The position numbers and the translations under genes were made by a program. The notes under the pieces are model-generated. The model made no database searches and had not been told where the DNA came from. It worked only from the letters and a program-made list of their open reading frames with translations. Of a DNA stretch of 64,000 bases, positions 1-11,378 are shown piece after piece. Position 1 is the stretch's first letter; each line of letters begins with the position of its first letter. Source of the stretch: Siphonodentalium dalli (Eukaryota > Mollusca > Scaphopoda > Gadilida > Siphonodentaliidae); the NCBI GenBank assembly GCA_032622095.1, contig CP136068.1, forward strand, positions 125,433,989-125,497,988, read 5' to 3'.

Positions 1-885
1 TACTTTGTTCGTCGAGTCCATGCAGTTTATAGGATAATGGATGGTTATTGTCGAGATCGTACATTATTTTACAAACAAGGATCCATTAATTCAATAACGG
101 ACGCTCAGTATCCAATTTAATGAACGGTTATTTTACTGTGGGCGATTTAATTTTTATATGACTTCCATGTATATTATACCATAATGTATGCACGGAGCTA
201 TCTTTTGACAACGGGTTTCAAGTATAATATCGCTCTTATTGATTGCTAGAACATGACATACAGTGATATACCTATATATATAGAGCCTCATCACTCGGGT
301 TGATGTGAGCTGGGGGTATAACTTTCAATTCCAGGCATGTCGTTTCACGAATAGGCATTGAATTTTCAACTGTTAAAATTTAGTTTCCGGGTGGCATGTT
401 GTAGCACCCCTCACGATAAAACCAAAACTAATATTGTAATGTAATCCTTCAATTTTCAGTATTACCCGCGATCTCAAAATATACAAGATCGCCAAATCTC
501 CGATTGTTCATACCACAGTATTACCACTCGCACAAATCTGCCATTCAATGTATAATGCTCCGCTAAATTTGAAATATGCCGCATAAATAATTGAATACAA
601 ATGCCGAAATGTAAGGGCAAAACTCTCAATGATATTCGTAAATCTATCGCAGAAGTAGTTCAATGTCGTGTTCATTCAACGGTCGGGAACGCAATGGGGT
701 ACTACCTATCCATTGAGTTGACAATGGGTTAAGATGTCACACCATTCGTGCAGCCAATGAGCGAGTGGATAAGGCCGAACACATGGTACAGCTCTGGTGT
801 CTTGACCCAATTTTGAGTTAATCCATTCTGATAAGAGGTGACGCATCAAACAAATGGACTCGACCCTGTTTTAAGTCAGATAATA
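1..885. other. No gene recognised
   Basis: AT-rich sequence without a convincing exon. Short phrases near the start (the cattatcctata motif and its neighbours) recur in inverted form at about 980-1000, so part of it may belong to an eroded repeat. Confidence 0.4.
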
Positions 886-891
886 GCTCCA

Positions 892-970
892 AACTGTACA
901 TTATTTCAGCGAATGGAACGATCTCGGCCCACGGCCTCGATCGATCCATTCCCTGAAATAGTGTACAGTT
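892..970. repeat. Small imperfect hairpin
   Basis: Arms at 892-923 and 939-970 are 32 bases each and pair at about 28 positions around a 15-base loop. Each outer end reads AACTGTACA. This is probably the remnant of a fold-back MITE. The open frames over it on both strands are a product of the symmetry. Confidence 0.5.
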
Positions 971-1595
971 TTCACAGCCATTATCCTATACAGAAGCCGC
1001 CAAACAGTATGTTGATAACAACCATCGATCATATAACGAAATGGTGTATCAATAATGTAGACGACGAGTGAATATATGCATGCATGTGTCAGCCTTAGTA
1101 ACATATTTTCGTTTTGTGTCGCTTGAAGGTGTGTTTTCATGTAGCGTACATCTTTTAATACTCCATGTTGTTTCTTTTTGTCATGTGCGCAAACGTTCCA
1201 ATTGGGTCATCTCTGGTAAATAAATATGGCGACCATGCTTTCATTTTCAAACAGGTGTAGACACACTGTAATAAAGAGCGTTCTCACATATGATCGATCG
1301 TACCCTTTTCACATGAGGTTGATTTTGCTGATTGTTCTGATGCATGTGAGTTACCAGTGGTGAAACAAAAATACAATAGAAAATTCAATATCAAACAGTA
1401 TATCGTTTTCCATCTGGAACTTTTCGGTCAAAACATGATATATTATATCCAGAAGCTAAACGAAAGTAAAATAGTCTTTGTGATATTGTATTTAATTTTC
1501 TTTTAATGTTTTGTTTTTACATTGAACTCATTGCTCAATTTAACAACTGTTTTTTTTTAATCACAATTTTGAAGGAAAAACACCCCGCAGTTATA

Positions 1596-1695
1596 ACACC
1601 CGCACTGATTCCGCAGGGGTACACCGATTCACCTCACCAAATTTGATTAAAATCGTCCAGTGGTCAGGGGGAACAATCAGACAGACAGTTGTTCA
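1596..1695 (+). repeat. Terminal stub of a dispersed retroelement-like repeat
   Basis: The segment runs from a GC-rich head through a phrase of the type 'aaaatcgtccagtggtc' to a CAGACAGACAG tail. Ends of this style are widespread in invertebrate non-autonomous repeats and resemble the tails of the larger elements at 18.4 and 31.7 kb. No coding sequence is present, and the class assignment is a guess. Confidence 0.35.
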
Positions 1696-1699
1696 TATG

Positions 1700-1895
1700 G
1701 TTGCGGCGTTTCGTGGTGATTAGCTGCGATTCGCGGCGAAGATTTCTGGCGGACCGCGGCGAGAATTATAAGCCAAACTTTGAATGCCTGCTAATCCCCG
1801 TCGATTCAAATCGCGGCGGAAAAATGAATGTCGCCGATTCGCCGCGATCTCTCGCTTAAAAAAATGGTCCGCCGCGACGAGCGGAATTAAGCTGC
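1700..1895. repeat. CG-rich inverted-repeat MITE relic
   Basis: The GC-rich motifs CGCGGCGAA and TTCGCCGCG recur in both orientations, and a GGTCCGCCGCG block near 1866 mirrors GGACCGCGGCG near 1752. The composition differs sharply from the AT-rich flanks. It looks like a small fold-back element whose exact ends I could not fix. Confidence 0.35.
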
Positions 1896-2199
1896 TTCGT
1901 CTTGGGTGTACTGTATGTTAAAATGTATCCATTTCTTTAAACATATAATAGAGCATTCCATATTTCAGGATATTACTACAATGACCCTGATAGGCTGGGC
2001 GATAGAAAATTGGACTAGAAATAAGCCATACTTATTTTTGTATTTATCACAATGTATAATAACACTTTTGACTAATGTTTTGAAGTGAGTTTTCTCATCT
2101 TCAGTTGCTAATATCGGATGTTTTCTTGTTTCTTCACCAGACAAGTTGTTTTCGTCTTATGATTTTTTGATAAATATCTTCCAAATATGTTGTTTAATT

Positions 2200-2371
2200 C
2201 TACCCTCTGCATTGGCCGCAGTTGAAGCCCCGGCACACGCAGCACTGTGGCAGATACTTTCTGATTCGCTGGAAGCCGTAGTTAGGACACCATGCCCAGA
2301 AGGTCTTCAACTGATGGCTGCTCGGCACGCAGTACCCGTAATTCCACCAGTTGCTCCACCTGCACCTCCGT
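2200..2371 (-). CDS. Terminal exon for an 8-cysteine, Trp/Arg-rich peptide
   Basis: Read on the minus strand, the exon opens after an acceptor at 2373-2372 (pyrimidine-rich tract ending TATTTCAG). It contributes one base of a split codon, then 56 codons and a TAG at 2202-2200. The peptide is cationic and aromatic: Arg at residues 1, 2 and 4, Trp at 5, 8, 9, 25 and 27, and eight Cys at 3, 14, 28, 43, 44, 46, 51 and 54. The last five cysteines form a CCVC/C/C cluster. The block is clearly more GC-rich than its surroundings, as expected of an exon. I do not recognise the family. The shape (dibasic start, even cysteine number) suits a mature secreted peptide such as an antimicrobial or effector peptide, but that is inference. 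A compatible upstream exon lies at 23050-23255. Competing readings on either strand give an alanine/proline-rich peptide or a frame ending in LLGMVS; neither has the cysteine pattern. Confidence 0.5.
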
Positions 2372-2429
2372 CTGAAATACGTGTAATAAATTCACATGTA
2401 ACATTTGGGATTTTAACAGGTCTGAAATC

Positions 2430-2660
2430 TCACTTATAAGTAAGAAAGTAAGTAAGTAATGCTTTATTCCCAGCCATTTTACATGGTACACGAGAAAACG
2501 TATATACACTACATGTATATACAAATTATAACTGTCCAGTCGTTTGTTTCGAATATTGGAACCTTCAGTAATTACAAGTACATAAACAAAATACAATGGA
2601 AACAATAAAAAGTTACGATCGAATATTGCATTATCATGTCCGAAATAAACAAAAATCACT
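2430..2660 (-). mobile_element. Possible 3' tail of a minus-strand retroelement
   Basis: An (AAGT)n run at 2436-2456 followed by 'aatgctttattcccagcca' looks like the simple-repeat tail and polyadenylation region of a retroelement inserted on the minus strand. No reverse transcriptase sequence remains. The assignment rests on the tail alone. Confidence 0.3.
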
Positions 2661-2766
2661 CACTGTATTATAACTGTTGTAGTTAATCAGTGGCAACACA
2701 ACATTTTACCAATTTGCATTGAATGTATATAAGTACTACTGGTACCGCAATCTGTTGCAATAATGT

Positions 2767-2935
2767 TTAAGTGGTGTCATCATTGCTACACCTTAAAGAT
2801 ACCCTGTCCGATTTGTCAACATAAACCATATTATGTGTGTGTTCTATACCAGAACATATGTAGATCGGACCAATGAGCCAATTAATACGAGGTTTCGGTG
2901 GCCAGATATCGACTTTCGGAAGAGGAAGTTTTAAT
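2767..2935 (-). pseudogene. Relic of copia-like integrase C-terminus
   Basis: The minus-strand frame contains VDIWPPKPRIN followed by a CSGIEHTH motif. The same block is present on the plus strand at 24270-24365, where it reads VDIWPPKPSINGRMSPIEL then FSGVEHTH. An SP-x-E-x-F-x-G stretch before a conserved His is typical of the integrase C-terminal region of Ty1/copia-like elements. Both copies are short and end without the rest of pol. Here the SPIELF part has decayed to GPIYIC, so this is the older or more damaged copy. Confidence 0.4.
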
Positions 2936-3253
2936 ACGGTTTGAATTTTCGTCAGGCTAAAGAAATTAACAAAATCCAATTCTCGTCAATTATGAAGAAC
3001 GGCAATGCTGTTGACGCACAAAAAAAGCGTTATCATCAGTATCACAATACAAAGACCGTTCGAAATTGCGAGTTTTTTTTTATTGCTTTCGACGCATTAC
3101 TTTAGGGATGATTGACTGGATATTCGCAATGCCTATGCCAATCGAATGCTATTGCATGGGTTCAAGTATTTTTCATTCTTCTTTTGCATGGTGATCTGAA
3201 CATTGGTTCAAGGCATTTTGTCGAATTTGATGTCAAGTCGGACATGATTCTTT

Positions 3254-3330
3254 AAAGGCCCACTTAATTTTCGAATCGCCAGATCACATTATATACAACA
3301 TATTCCATATGTGACCCGCCATATCAAATC
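3254..3330. repeat. Fragment of the GGCCCACTTAATT MITE family
   Basis: The start (GGCCCACTTAATTTTCGA) matches the left end of the complete element at 11560-12018. Similarity is lost after about 75 bases, next to a fragment of a different MITE. The right end is missing. Confidence 0.45.
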
Positions 3331-3351
3331 CAGTCGTAAGTCGGGATTTTT

Positions 3352-3440
3352 TTTACCCTGTGCCAATGCATTCTCTTATATATGCGAGTCGACCATAGGT
3401 CGCCTCGCATATATAAGAGAATGCATAGGCCTAACAAGTT
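3352..3440. repeat. Internal hairpin of the piggyBac-type MITE family
   Basis: Two arms containing CATTCTCTTATATATGCGAG pair around a short loop with the CCATAGG core. The same double-hairpin unit lies inside the complete copies at 10178-10443 and 26547-26803. This copy lacks both TTAA termini. Confidence 0.55.
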
Positions 3441-3689
3441 TTTATCATTTGTTTTAAATAAATGTTTCTTACAATTTTTAGGACATAAAATAAAAAACAT
3501 CCATTACCCTGCAGGGAGCCCCACACATATATAGAAGCATATAGAAGAGTGTCGTCTGCTCATGTTTGTCTGGGGCTCTGTATGGGTGAAATTATAAAAT
3601 ATACCAATTGAAAGAGGAAGCTATAAAACATTGTGGGACTTTAAATGGTTTTGTATTTTATATATCAACCGATGTATGAGGACGCCCAA

Positions 3690-3965
3690 ATGCGAAGGGA
3701 ACCGCTCCTACGAATGGAACCTCCCTACAACATACAATCCCAGCGTTTGCCCAAAGTAGCCCAACGTCTCCCCGACGTCGTATTAATAGTAGAATGAACC
3801 GCTGCTTCGACGTCTGTTCAACGTCGTGTGACCGACGGCCCGCCAACGACGACGACGGAGTCGGACGTCGACCCAACGCGAATCAGCGGCAATGTTGGCC
3901 TAACGTCGGATATCAAAGTTGGCCCAACGATCGAAATGCCATTGGACCAACGTTGGTGAGCTATC
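3690..3965. repeat. Degenerate 'TTGGCCCAACG' repeat
   Basis: Palindromic phrases such as GTTGGCCCAACG and CCAACGTTGG recur with decay across about 270 bases of elevated GC content. This is typical of a MITE or satellite built from a short palindrome. The 72-codon minus-strand frame over it is an artefact. Confidence 0.4.
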
Positions 3966-4205
3966 TGGATTAAAGTTAACATAGGTATTATACCAACATT
4001 TTACAGAATTGTGGTTTTGACTGTTTTCTGCAAATGACTTTTCCGTCCGCGTTCAGATTAGCCAGATTCCGTACTTTTTCTTGACAGCTTCTTTCTGCCC
4101 ACCAGCATCGATCGCAATACAACAGGACCCACTGACATAGCAACTAATCAGAGACTTAACAAGAGTGCTACTATCAGCTAATGTGGGCGAAATTATTGAT
4201 ATTAA

Positions 4206-4345
4206 CCCTTTCATGACGGGAGCTGCATGATTGGTGCAGCATTAAAGACCCTGTTCTCAGTGCATTCTCTTATTTAATTATGCGAGTCTCCCACATGGAG
4301 TGAATACACTGGCTTTATTGGCCAGGTGATTATTGTAGTGTTATC
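4206..4345. mobile_element. Truncated piggyBac-type MITE
   Basis: A TTAA at 4202-4205 precedes the terminal sequence CCCTTTCATGACGGGAGC, the same end as in the complete copies at 10.2 and 26.5 kb. The first hairpin arm is present, but the centre is deleted and the right TTAA end cannot be found. Confidence 0.55.
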
Positions 4346-5105
4346 ATTATGTTGTATTTGACTATACAAACACATGTCATGAACAATAAGTTATATATCT
4401 CTATCTATATATATATACATGCGTATAAACTCACTGAGTGCAGCGGGTGAACCGAACATTTTGAAATCTGTACCAGGGTAGATAGCACCAGCCAGTTGTA
4501 TTGTACACTGCATACAGAAGGTATTCTCTGTGAGGGCAATCTTCGGCGACTGGAGTCACACCCGCTAATGTGCTAGTAAAATGATAGAACAAACATTATG
4601 ATACACATATTTTGCACAAACCCGCGTGCGGGTGCCACACACGTCATTGGATTGAAACAGGGCTAGTTTGAGTTACAAATTTCATAAAACGTCGAAAACT
4701 ATTGACGGTAAGAATGGCTATCAATATGATGAGCTTCAGTCGGTTTGAACACTCACCAGAGTTCATAGTTGAACACGAATTGGCCAATAACTCATTTTGG
4801 TACAATCGCCTTTGCGGTGTTTAAAGTGTCCTACGTATGGCCATGTCTAAGATAATTGCAAGGGGAAATAAATGACACGATATTCTGCTGCAGTCCATGG
4901 ACACGCGAATTGCTCACGACCAAAGAAGTGGTGTTCAAAATGTCGCGGTGCACACTCAGTAACATATCGTTCATGTATTATTTGTTATTGATTACTCATT
5001 CCACAATGTAAGTTTATGATATGTGTGTGTGGTTTACATATTAGTGAGTTATTGAATACGTATTCCTGACTCCAAGTTGAAACATTTACTCTTGTGTGAT
5101 TTCAC
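4346..5105. other. No gene recognised
   Basis: AT-rich sequence with short AT microsatellites around 4395-4420. Nothing looks like an exon or a mobile-element boundary. Confidence 0.4.
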
Positions 5106-5714
5106 TTGCACATAGCTTATTATTCATCGCACATATATATAAATATATATACAAAACCAAAATCGGATCCGACTCCATTAGTTTCCACACATAACCCACA
5201 TCATCCTAATTTGGCCATAGTTGCAAAACAACTATTTCCCATCCTAAAGAAAAGTGAAATAACGAATGCCGTAGTGAAATCAGATGATATTTAACTGAGC
5301 CAACGTCAGCCGAAAAACTTAAAAAAGATTCTGACAAAAGCAAGATTCACAACTGGTGGGAAACTAAATTTAGTTGACAAATGTGGCGACAAACGATGCA
5401 GGACATGCAAATATGTCCATACCGGTGGCAACCTTACACAAAAAAATGGGATGAAAATTTATCCGAATATTTCTATTGACGGTGGAACAAGAAATTTAAT
5501 TTACTGTATCGTCTGTCATGGATGTTCATAAAGTTACATCGGCGAAACGGGCAATACACTGAGAGAAAGAACGAGTATTCATAAGCAGCAAATTAAACAA
5601 CCAGAATATCGAAAAATTCCGCTCAGTGGACACTTGGATGAATACGGGGGTGGGAAATTTTCGAATTCCCGTTCCAAAAACTACTCAGAAATCAAAGAGA
5701 AGACTTTTATATGA
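5106..5714 (+). pseudogene. Penelope-like element GIY-YIG endonuclease relic
   Basis: One continuous frame, broken only by three stop codons (5292, 5529, 5712), encodes the C-terminal part of a Penelope-like retroelement. In order it shows an NPHHPN stretch before a helix ending in FPILKKSE, an LKKILTKARF segment, the cysteine motif CGDKRCRTCKYV, and a GIY-YIG endonuclease core. In the core, LIYCIVCHGC stands for the GIY strand, YIGETG follows directly after the stop at 5529, and LRER-x-SIHK continues. In this family the endonuclease nicks target DNA for target-primed reverse transcription. The reverse transcriptase that should precede it is absent upstream, so the copy is 5'-truncated. Stops without frameshifts suggest decay by point mutation. 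Confidence 0.75.
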
Positions 5715-6770
5715 AACATTTCAAGTATAAACTTAATGCACTCAGGAAATGACGTTTTCTCTAAATTGAGTTATTTCCTTTGACTCTATGACGTAACAAT
5801 CATTATTGTCTTCTATATGTGACATTGCATTGAGAATTGAGATTGAAACGACGTTAAACCACATTATATCAGTCAGACAAAACAATAAGAGCCTGCTTTA
5901 TTAAAACCATACATGACAGTCAATCGCGTAACCAATTATGATGTAACTTCCAGCCATAAATGTATAAATCGATCTGATATGCGTTGCTTGTTCAGAACAA
6001 ATTGTTGACACACCATCAGCCTTTTAGATTTAATTGCGAATATACATCCATAGCATAGGAGTGATAACTCTATATTTGTTCAGACTCGGGCTTTGACAAG
6101 ACAAGTGTTTGTACATTTTTGCAATGTTTTAAGACAAAACAATTTTAAGCGACCACGCTGTTGGACTATATTACCAAAGGAAATAAGACTACGAAGAACA
6201 CATACACACAATAGCACAACAACCAGCTCAAATAAAATGTAAAGCATCATTGTGGTTTGATTTCCGAAATTACTCTTGTTTTTGTTAGGTTACGTTCTTA
6301 CGTGCACACAGTACATTGGCAAGTTTGAACGACAGTTTTCTCATAAAAAAACATATGGTACCATAATATAAACGGCAAAATGCATATAAAATGCATACTT
6401 ACCAAAGCTAACGACATGTGCAGTAATGTTTCGATAGTTCCACATGTAACGGTGTTACTGATAATTGAATGTTATTTACATGCAAATGTCGGTAGCACCT
6501 CTACAGGTGGAACTACTTAATTTTTACTTAGCATGTATTATTTAGCTGTGGCACAGACGCAGTTTGTAAGTATGTTCGTATTCGGTTTCTGGCACAGTGC
6601 AGCTATCTATGCCGAAATGCACGCAAAATAATGCTTGGGAAATTTGCGAGTGTACGAACGCACCCTTATTTACCGATCCGCATCTGCATTTAAAATTGGG
6701 CGATAGATATGTTACATAATATTGTTTGAACATATGTATTACCAATAAGTATAGTACAACACACAAATTG
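5715..6770. other. No gene recognised
   Basis: AT-rich sequence with no supported exon. The 74-codon minus-strand frame near 6542-6766 has no recognisable domain. Confidence 0.35.
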
Positions 6771-6783
6771 GCAATTGCATTGG

Positions 6784-6990
6784 GGGGGGGGGCACATGCG
6801 ATCCGCTTATTTATACCCTCGTCTCCCAGTTTCCTTTATACAGACGGGGACATGTCTCTGTTCCGAATGTTCGCTATTCCGAAGGTTTACTATTCCGAAG
6901 GTTCTCTATTCCGAAGGTTCGCTATTGCGAAGGTTCGCTATTCCGAAGGTTCTTTACTCCGAAGATTCGCTATTCCGAAGGTTTTTGTTA
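6784..6990 (+). repeat. 16-bp minisatellite, forward copy
   Basis: After a G homopolymer at about 6782-6792, units of the form TTCGCTATTCCGAAGG repeat roughly eight times at 6860-6985 with single-base differences. Because 16 is not a multiple of three, all frames read RRFAIPKV-like and YSEGSLF-like peptides in turn, which explains two overlapping false ORFs. The same minisatellite lies inverted at 12270-12415. Confidence 0.8.
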
Positions 6991-7104
6991 TTTTAAAAGT
7001 TAATTCTATATTCTAAAGTATTGAGAGGATTCTTTATCAAGAAGACTCTTTCTGTGAAGGAAATAACTTAAAACAATAAATGTGATTTTTGTTTTCGCGG
7101 GTTT

Positions 7105-7232
7105 CCATGAGATTTAATGTCATTACGTATGACGTTATTTCGCAATACATATTCACGTCACGTAGTCCACACAATTGCTATGTTTCCATACGATTTAATG
7201 TCATTGGGTATGACGTTATATCTCAATAATAT
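7105..7232 (+). repeat. Two-copy 79-bp direct repeat
   Basis: The phrase around GATTTAATGTCATTACGTATGACGTT at about 7110 recurs at about 7189 with a few changes. It lies inside the large inverted structure that spans 6.8-12.4 kb. Confidence 0.5.
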
Positions 7233-8087
7233 TGGAGCAAGAATTGGTAGAGGATAGCTGCTATCCGTGATTAGGCGATACTTCTGCGCATGACTCGCCG
7301 GAAGTTATAACACCATAGAAACGAGAAAGCGTCATGCTCAATATACGTACTTGACTACTTTGCGTACATTTTTGTTACGTTACCTTGCGTTTTACAAATT
7401 TACATTTTCGACAGTTTTGGAAATTTAGAAACGCTAAAACGGCATTATTGCACTTAAATGAAAAAGTATATAATATCATAGAGTTGTGCGCTGTTTCGAG
7501 ATATATGAATCATGATTCGATTGTCGATTCTGAACGTTTTCATCACACAGTTCGAACTTCTGTGTCAGACTCGGAGGCAATTTTGGCCAAGTCCATACCA
7601 ATTACAATTGTTATAATTTTATTTTTGAATATAATTTTCTTCTTAATCACAGATGCGCATATTAATATATTTTTTCTCCATCTAATGTTGTAATAATTAC
7701 ATTACTAAAACACTGAAAAAACCGCCCAGTTTCAAGTTGCTGTAGTATTTTAAATAATTAACCATAAGATATGGTATTTGGCTCATTGAATCATTAATAA
7801 TTAATTCTGCAAAATTGAGGCAAACACGTATTTGAAGGCATACAATTCGAAAAATACTTAACGAAAATGGGAACGGTTTTCAGTTCTGGATTCAGCAAAT
7901 TGAGTTTGACAAAATAGGCATGATATTTGTATGACATATGAATTTTATTTTTTTATACACATCCATGAATATCCATAAATTGATGATTTCAGCAAATTTT
8001 CCCAAAATTTTATCACAAAATTCACCTATTTTCTTTTTTTTCGATTTTGCTGATATTGAGTTTGTTGTTTATGGAGGGTTTCTGTAT

Positions 8088-8685
8088 TGGAGGCCCTTTA
8101 CACATTTATTATTTATTTACGCTCAAGCACAAATATTTGCGCTTAAACGCAAATAACCTCTAACATAAATAAAAATAAATATGCATTGATCCCCGCTGAA
8201 TTAATTTTAAATGGCACAGGCCTAAACACATCACTAAAGTTTATATTTCCCCACCATATGAGGGAAACAATCCCCAAGTAACCCCAAGATCTGTTTTATG
8301 ACCATGGAAATGGTATAGATCTGTGCAGGATATGTCCCTTTAATAAAACATACTTGAGCTCTGGGAGTGAAGCACCAATTCTTGGGACACCAGGGACAGA
8401 GATGCTGATATGCATATGGATTTATTTTTCTTCAACTTTCCAGTCTGTATGGGGCTACTACTATATGGGCCCATGATAATATAATATGAGATGGACTCAA
8501 TCATTCACATCAGAGGGATGTAATGGGGGTGCTAGGTATTTGCGCTTAAGCGCAAATAAATTGATAGACACATATTTGCGCTTAAGCGCAAATGATTTGT
8601 GCTTAAGCGTAAATGATTTACTACACTTAAGCACAAATATTTGCGCTTAAGCGCAAATAAATAATAAATGTGAAAAGGGGCTCCC
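8088..8685. mobile_element. Non-autonomous DNA transposon with GCGCTTAAGCGC palindromes, copy 1
   Basis: The terminal inverted repeats read GGAGGCCCTTT...CACATTTATTATTTATT and its complement. Subterminal arrays of the palindrome TTGCGCTTAAGCGCAA flank a non-coding centre of about 400 bp. Copy 2 (8938-9770) is the same element in inverted orientation and copy 3 (9832-9873) is a stub. No transposase is encoded. In DNA transposons, clustered palindromes near the ends commonly act as transposase-binding sites, so this role is plausible. Confidence 0.7.
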
Positions 8686-8937
8686 ATATTTATGTGCCGG
8701 TACTTATTTCAGCAAAAACAAATTATGTTGCAATTAGTTACGGGCTTGGAATATTTTCTCATAAATGCACTGGAGTCTGGACTAGTGACGTGAATTAAGC
8801 GAATGAGACGAGCAGTTCACAAATCAAAATCAGTTGGCGATATCTGGCTAGCAAGGGGATATTGCTGAGCTATTTAATTTTGATTATTATTTAATATATT
8901 AATAAATAATTGTTTATTAATTTTACTTGTTGCTTAT

Positions 8938-9770
8938 GGGAGGCCCTTTTCACATTTATTATTTATATTTGTGCTTAAGTGTAAATCATAAATGCGCAAA
9001 TCATTTACTCTTAAGCGCAAATATGTGGCTATCAATTTATTTGCGCTTAAGCGCAAATCATTTGCGCTTAAGCGCATATACCTAACACTCCCTTACATCC
9101 CTCTGATGTGAATGATTGAGTCCATCTCATATTATATTATAATGGGCCCATAGTAGTAGCCCCATAGAGACTGGAAAGTTGAAGAAAAAACAATCCATAT
9201 GCATATCAGCATCTCTGTCCCTGGTGTCCCAAAAATTGGTGCCTCACTACCAGAGCTCAAGTATATTTTATTAAAGGGACATCTCCTGCACAGATATATA
9301 CCATTTCCATGGCCATAAATAGGGAATTAGGGGTTACTGGGGGTTTGCTTCCCTCATATGGTGTACTTATTTACTTGAAATAGGGAAACAAAAACCTATT
9401 TTCATAATATCAGCATCCCTGTCCCCAAGAATGTGTGTCTCCATCCCAGAGATATAGTATATTTTATAAAAGAGACATATCCTGCACATATCTATACCAT
9501 TTCCATGGTCATACAACATAGGTTACTGGGGATTGTTTCCCTCATATGGTGGGGCTATATAAACTTTAGTGATGTGTTTAGGCCTGTGCCATTTAAAATT
9601 AATTCAGGGGGATCAATGCATATTAATTTAATTTTGGGTTTAAGCGCAAATGATTTCTGCTTAAGCGCAAATGATTTCCGCTTAAGCGCAAATATGATCT
9701 ATCTGCGCTTAAGTGCAAATGATTTGAGCTTAAGCGTAAAAATAAATAATAAATGTGAAAAGGGCCTCCC
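8938..9770. mobile_element. GCGCTTAAGCGC element, copy 2 (inverted)
   Basis: Ends GGGAGGCCCTTTTCACATTT and its complement are nearly perfect. The centre matches copy 1 read backwards. It also carries an extra tandem duplication of about 200 bp (9190-9370 against 9400-9560), which explains its greater length. At least eight palindromes or half-palindromes sit near the two ends. Confidence 0.7.
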
Positions 9771-9831
9771 ATAGTTGCTGGTATTTATTCTCCAATATCA
9801 GTTAGATGGCTCAACAATGGTTGTTTCATAT

Positions 9832-9873
9832 GGGAGGCCCTTTCACATTTATTATTTATTTGCGCTTAAGCGC
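9832..9873. mobile_element. GCGCTTAAGCGC element, copy 3 (end only)
   Basis: A single terminus (GGGAGGCCCTTTCACATTT then one palindrome half) stops abruptly at GCGCCCG. It is a solo end left by deletion or abortive insertion. Confidence 0.6.
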
Positions 9874-10177
9874 CCGTAACAAACTGTTCCACAAGCCAGA
9901 AGATTTTCAAACTTGAAGAGCCAAATGTCAACACAATGGAACATTGTTTACATCGATTATAGTTTCATACTATTTTTAAGTTAATATTGAATTGATGAAG
10001 GAATGGAGCTACGAATGAAAGACTCCATAATATTAGTAATTGACTGGCAAATTAATTGCACAAAGCTTTCAAACTTTGTATAATATGTAACCGCGTACAG
10101 AGAATGTCAGAATGAGGCATCTTTGTTGAAGACTTATAATCAGTTTGTCCATATTCTGCCAAGATAAATTATATTAA

Positions 10178-10443
10178 CCCGTTTGTAGAATTAAAGATCC
10201 TGTGACAGTGCATTCTCTTATATATGAGTCTCACATAGGGAGCCCTGCATATATAAGAGAATACACTTGTTTACAAGGTCGAGGTAAATATTGTTAGGCC
10301 AATGTATTCTCTCATATATGTGAGGATCCCTATGGGAGACTCATATATAATAGAATGCACTGGCACATGATCTTTATATAAGTAAGAGAATGCATTGGCA
10401 CAGGGTTTACACAAAATTTCAAGAAGCCCCAGTCATGGAAGGG
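10178..10443. mobile_element. Complete piggyBac-type MITE, copy B
   Basis: TTAA lies at both borders (10174-10177 and 10444-10447). The right end reads complementary to CCCTTCCATGACTGG; the left end CCCGTTTGTAG is more diverged. Inside are two hairpins, each made of ATTCTCTTATATATG arms around a CATAGGGA-like core. TTAA target duplication and a terminal CCC are features of piggyBac-class elements. No ORF is present. Confidence 0.65.
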
Positions 10444-11378
10444 TTAATTATAAATGACCATATTGGCTCAATATTGGGAATATAATAACAAATTATGACT
10501 ATGTTCATGACTGAACTAGATTTATTGTAGAATATTTGGCTAATAACAGCCTAGAGCTATGTGTTAATAAAATACTTGAATACACCTTCCACGTTAGGTT
10601 GTTTATTTTATACCACATGACATACTACTTGGAAACAGTCATTTTAAATTTACTAGTGCCAGTACTACTACTAGGCAGTAGGGGTAGTAACTGTAAATTC
10701 CACAGTTGTAGTTGGTACATTTTCATTCTGTTGCTATACAGTACACACTGTTGAGACTTGAGTGTTTTTGTTGTGTTCCAGTAGTCACTTGCATAAATTT
10801 GACAACATTATAATATTATAATATAATCATAATGTCATTATTAGATCACTTCAGACACTTGTGTTGTGGTTTTTTCTTGTGAGAATGTTCGCTGGTGTAT
10901 AATCAGTCTGTGTCTAAGGTGTCACAGTGTTTACTCTCCGAGGTTGCTCAATTTCTCTCGTTGAGACCCGAGTGTTGCCGCTAACAAAATTCAATAAAAA
11001 ATGTCAACAACAATGTGAATGTCAACATCACGATTCACGGTCATCGTCACTGTCACCCGAACTTCAATTTAAGTCGAGTTTTTAACCAGTTTATCAGCCA
11101 ATAGTCGTTGAAATCATATGGAAGGATGTAACGTTCCCACTCAATACCACATTCAATTTCGGTAAACTCCGATAATCGTATTCAAATGCGTGTTCTAATC
11201 AATTAAGTTCGAATTCAGCCAAATGCAAAACTTTGTTCGCGTCATTTTATTAAGTTCAGAAAATTGCATATAGCGCATGCGCGAAACGTAAACAGAAAAG
11301 CCGGTGGGAGTTCGGACTGTTAGAAGGAAGTTCGACCTATTGACAAAATACAGATCAAACTTCCCGTGACGTCACAAC

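Noticed and set aside
2146-2439. Plus-strand 97-codon frame, Ala/Pro-rich with hydrophobic start
   Set aside because: It is antisense to the cysteine-rich exon, starts at a non-ATG codon and lacks a recognisable domain. The GC-rich block explains its openness.
6726-7016. Two overlapping frames with RRFAIPKV/YSEGSLF repeats (and their minus-strand counterparts at 12223-12425)
   Set aside because: They are translations of a 16-bp minisatellite in successive frames.
8088-9873. CRISPR or bacterial operator array from the repeated GCGCTTAAGCGC palindrome
   Set aside because: Palindromes sit at irregular spacing at the ends of two inverted transposon copies. No spacer structure is present.
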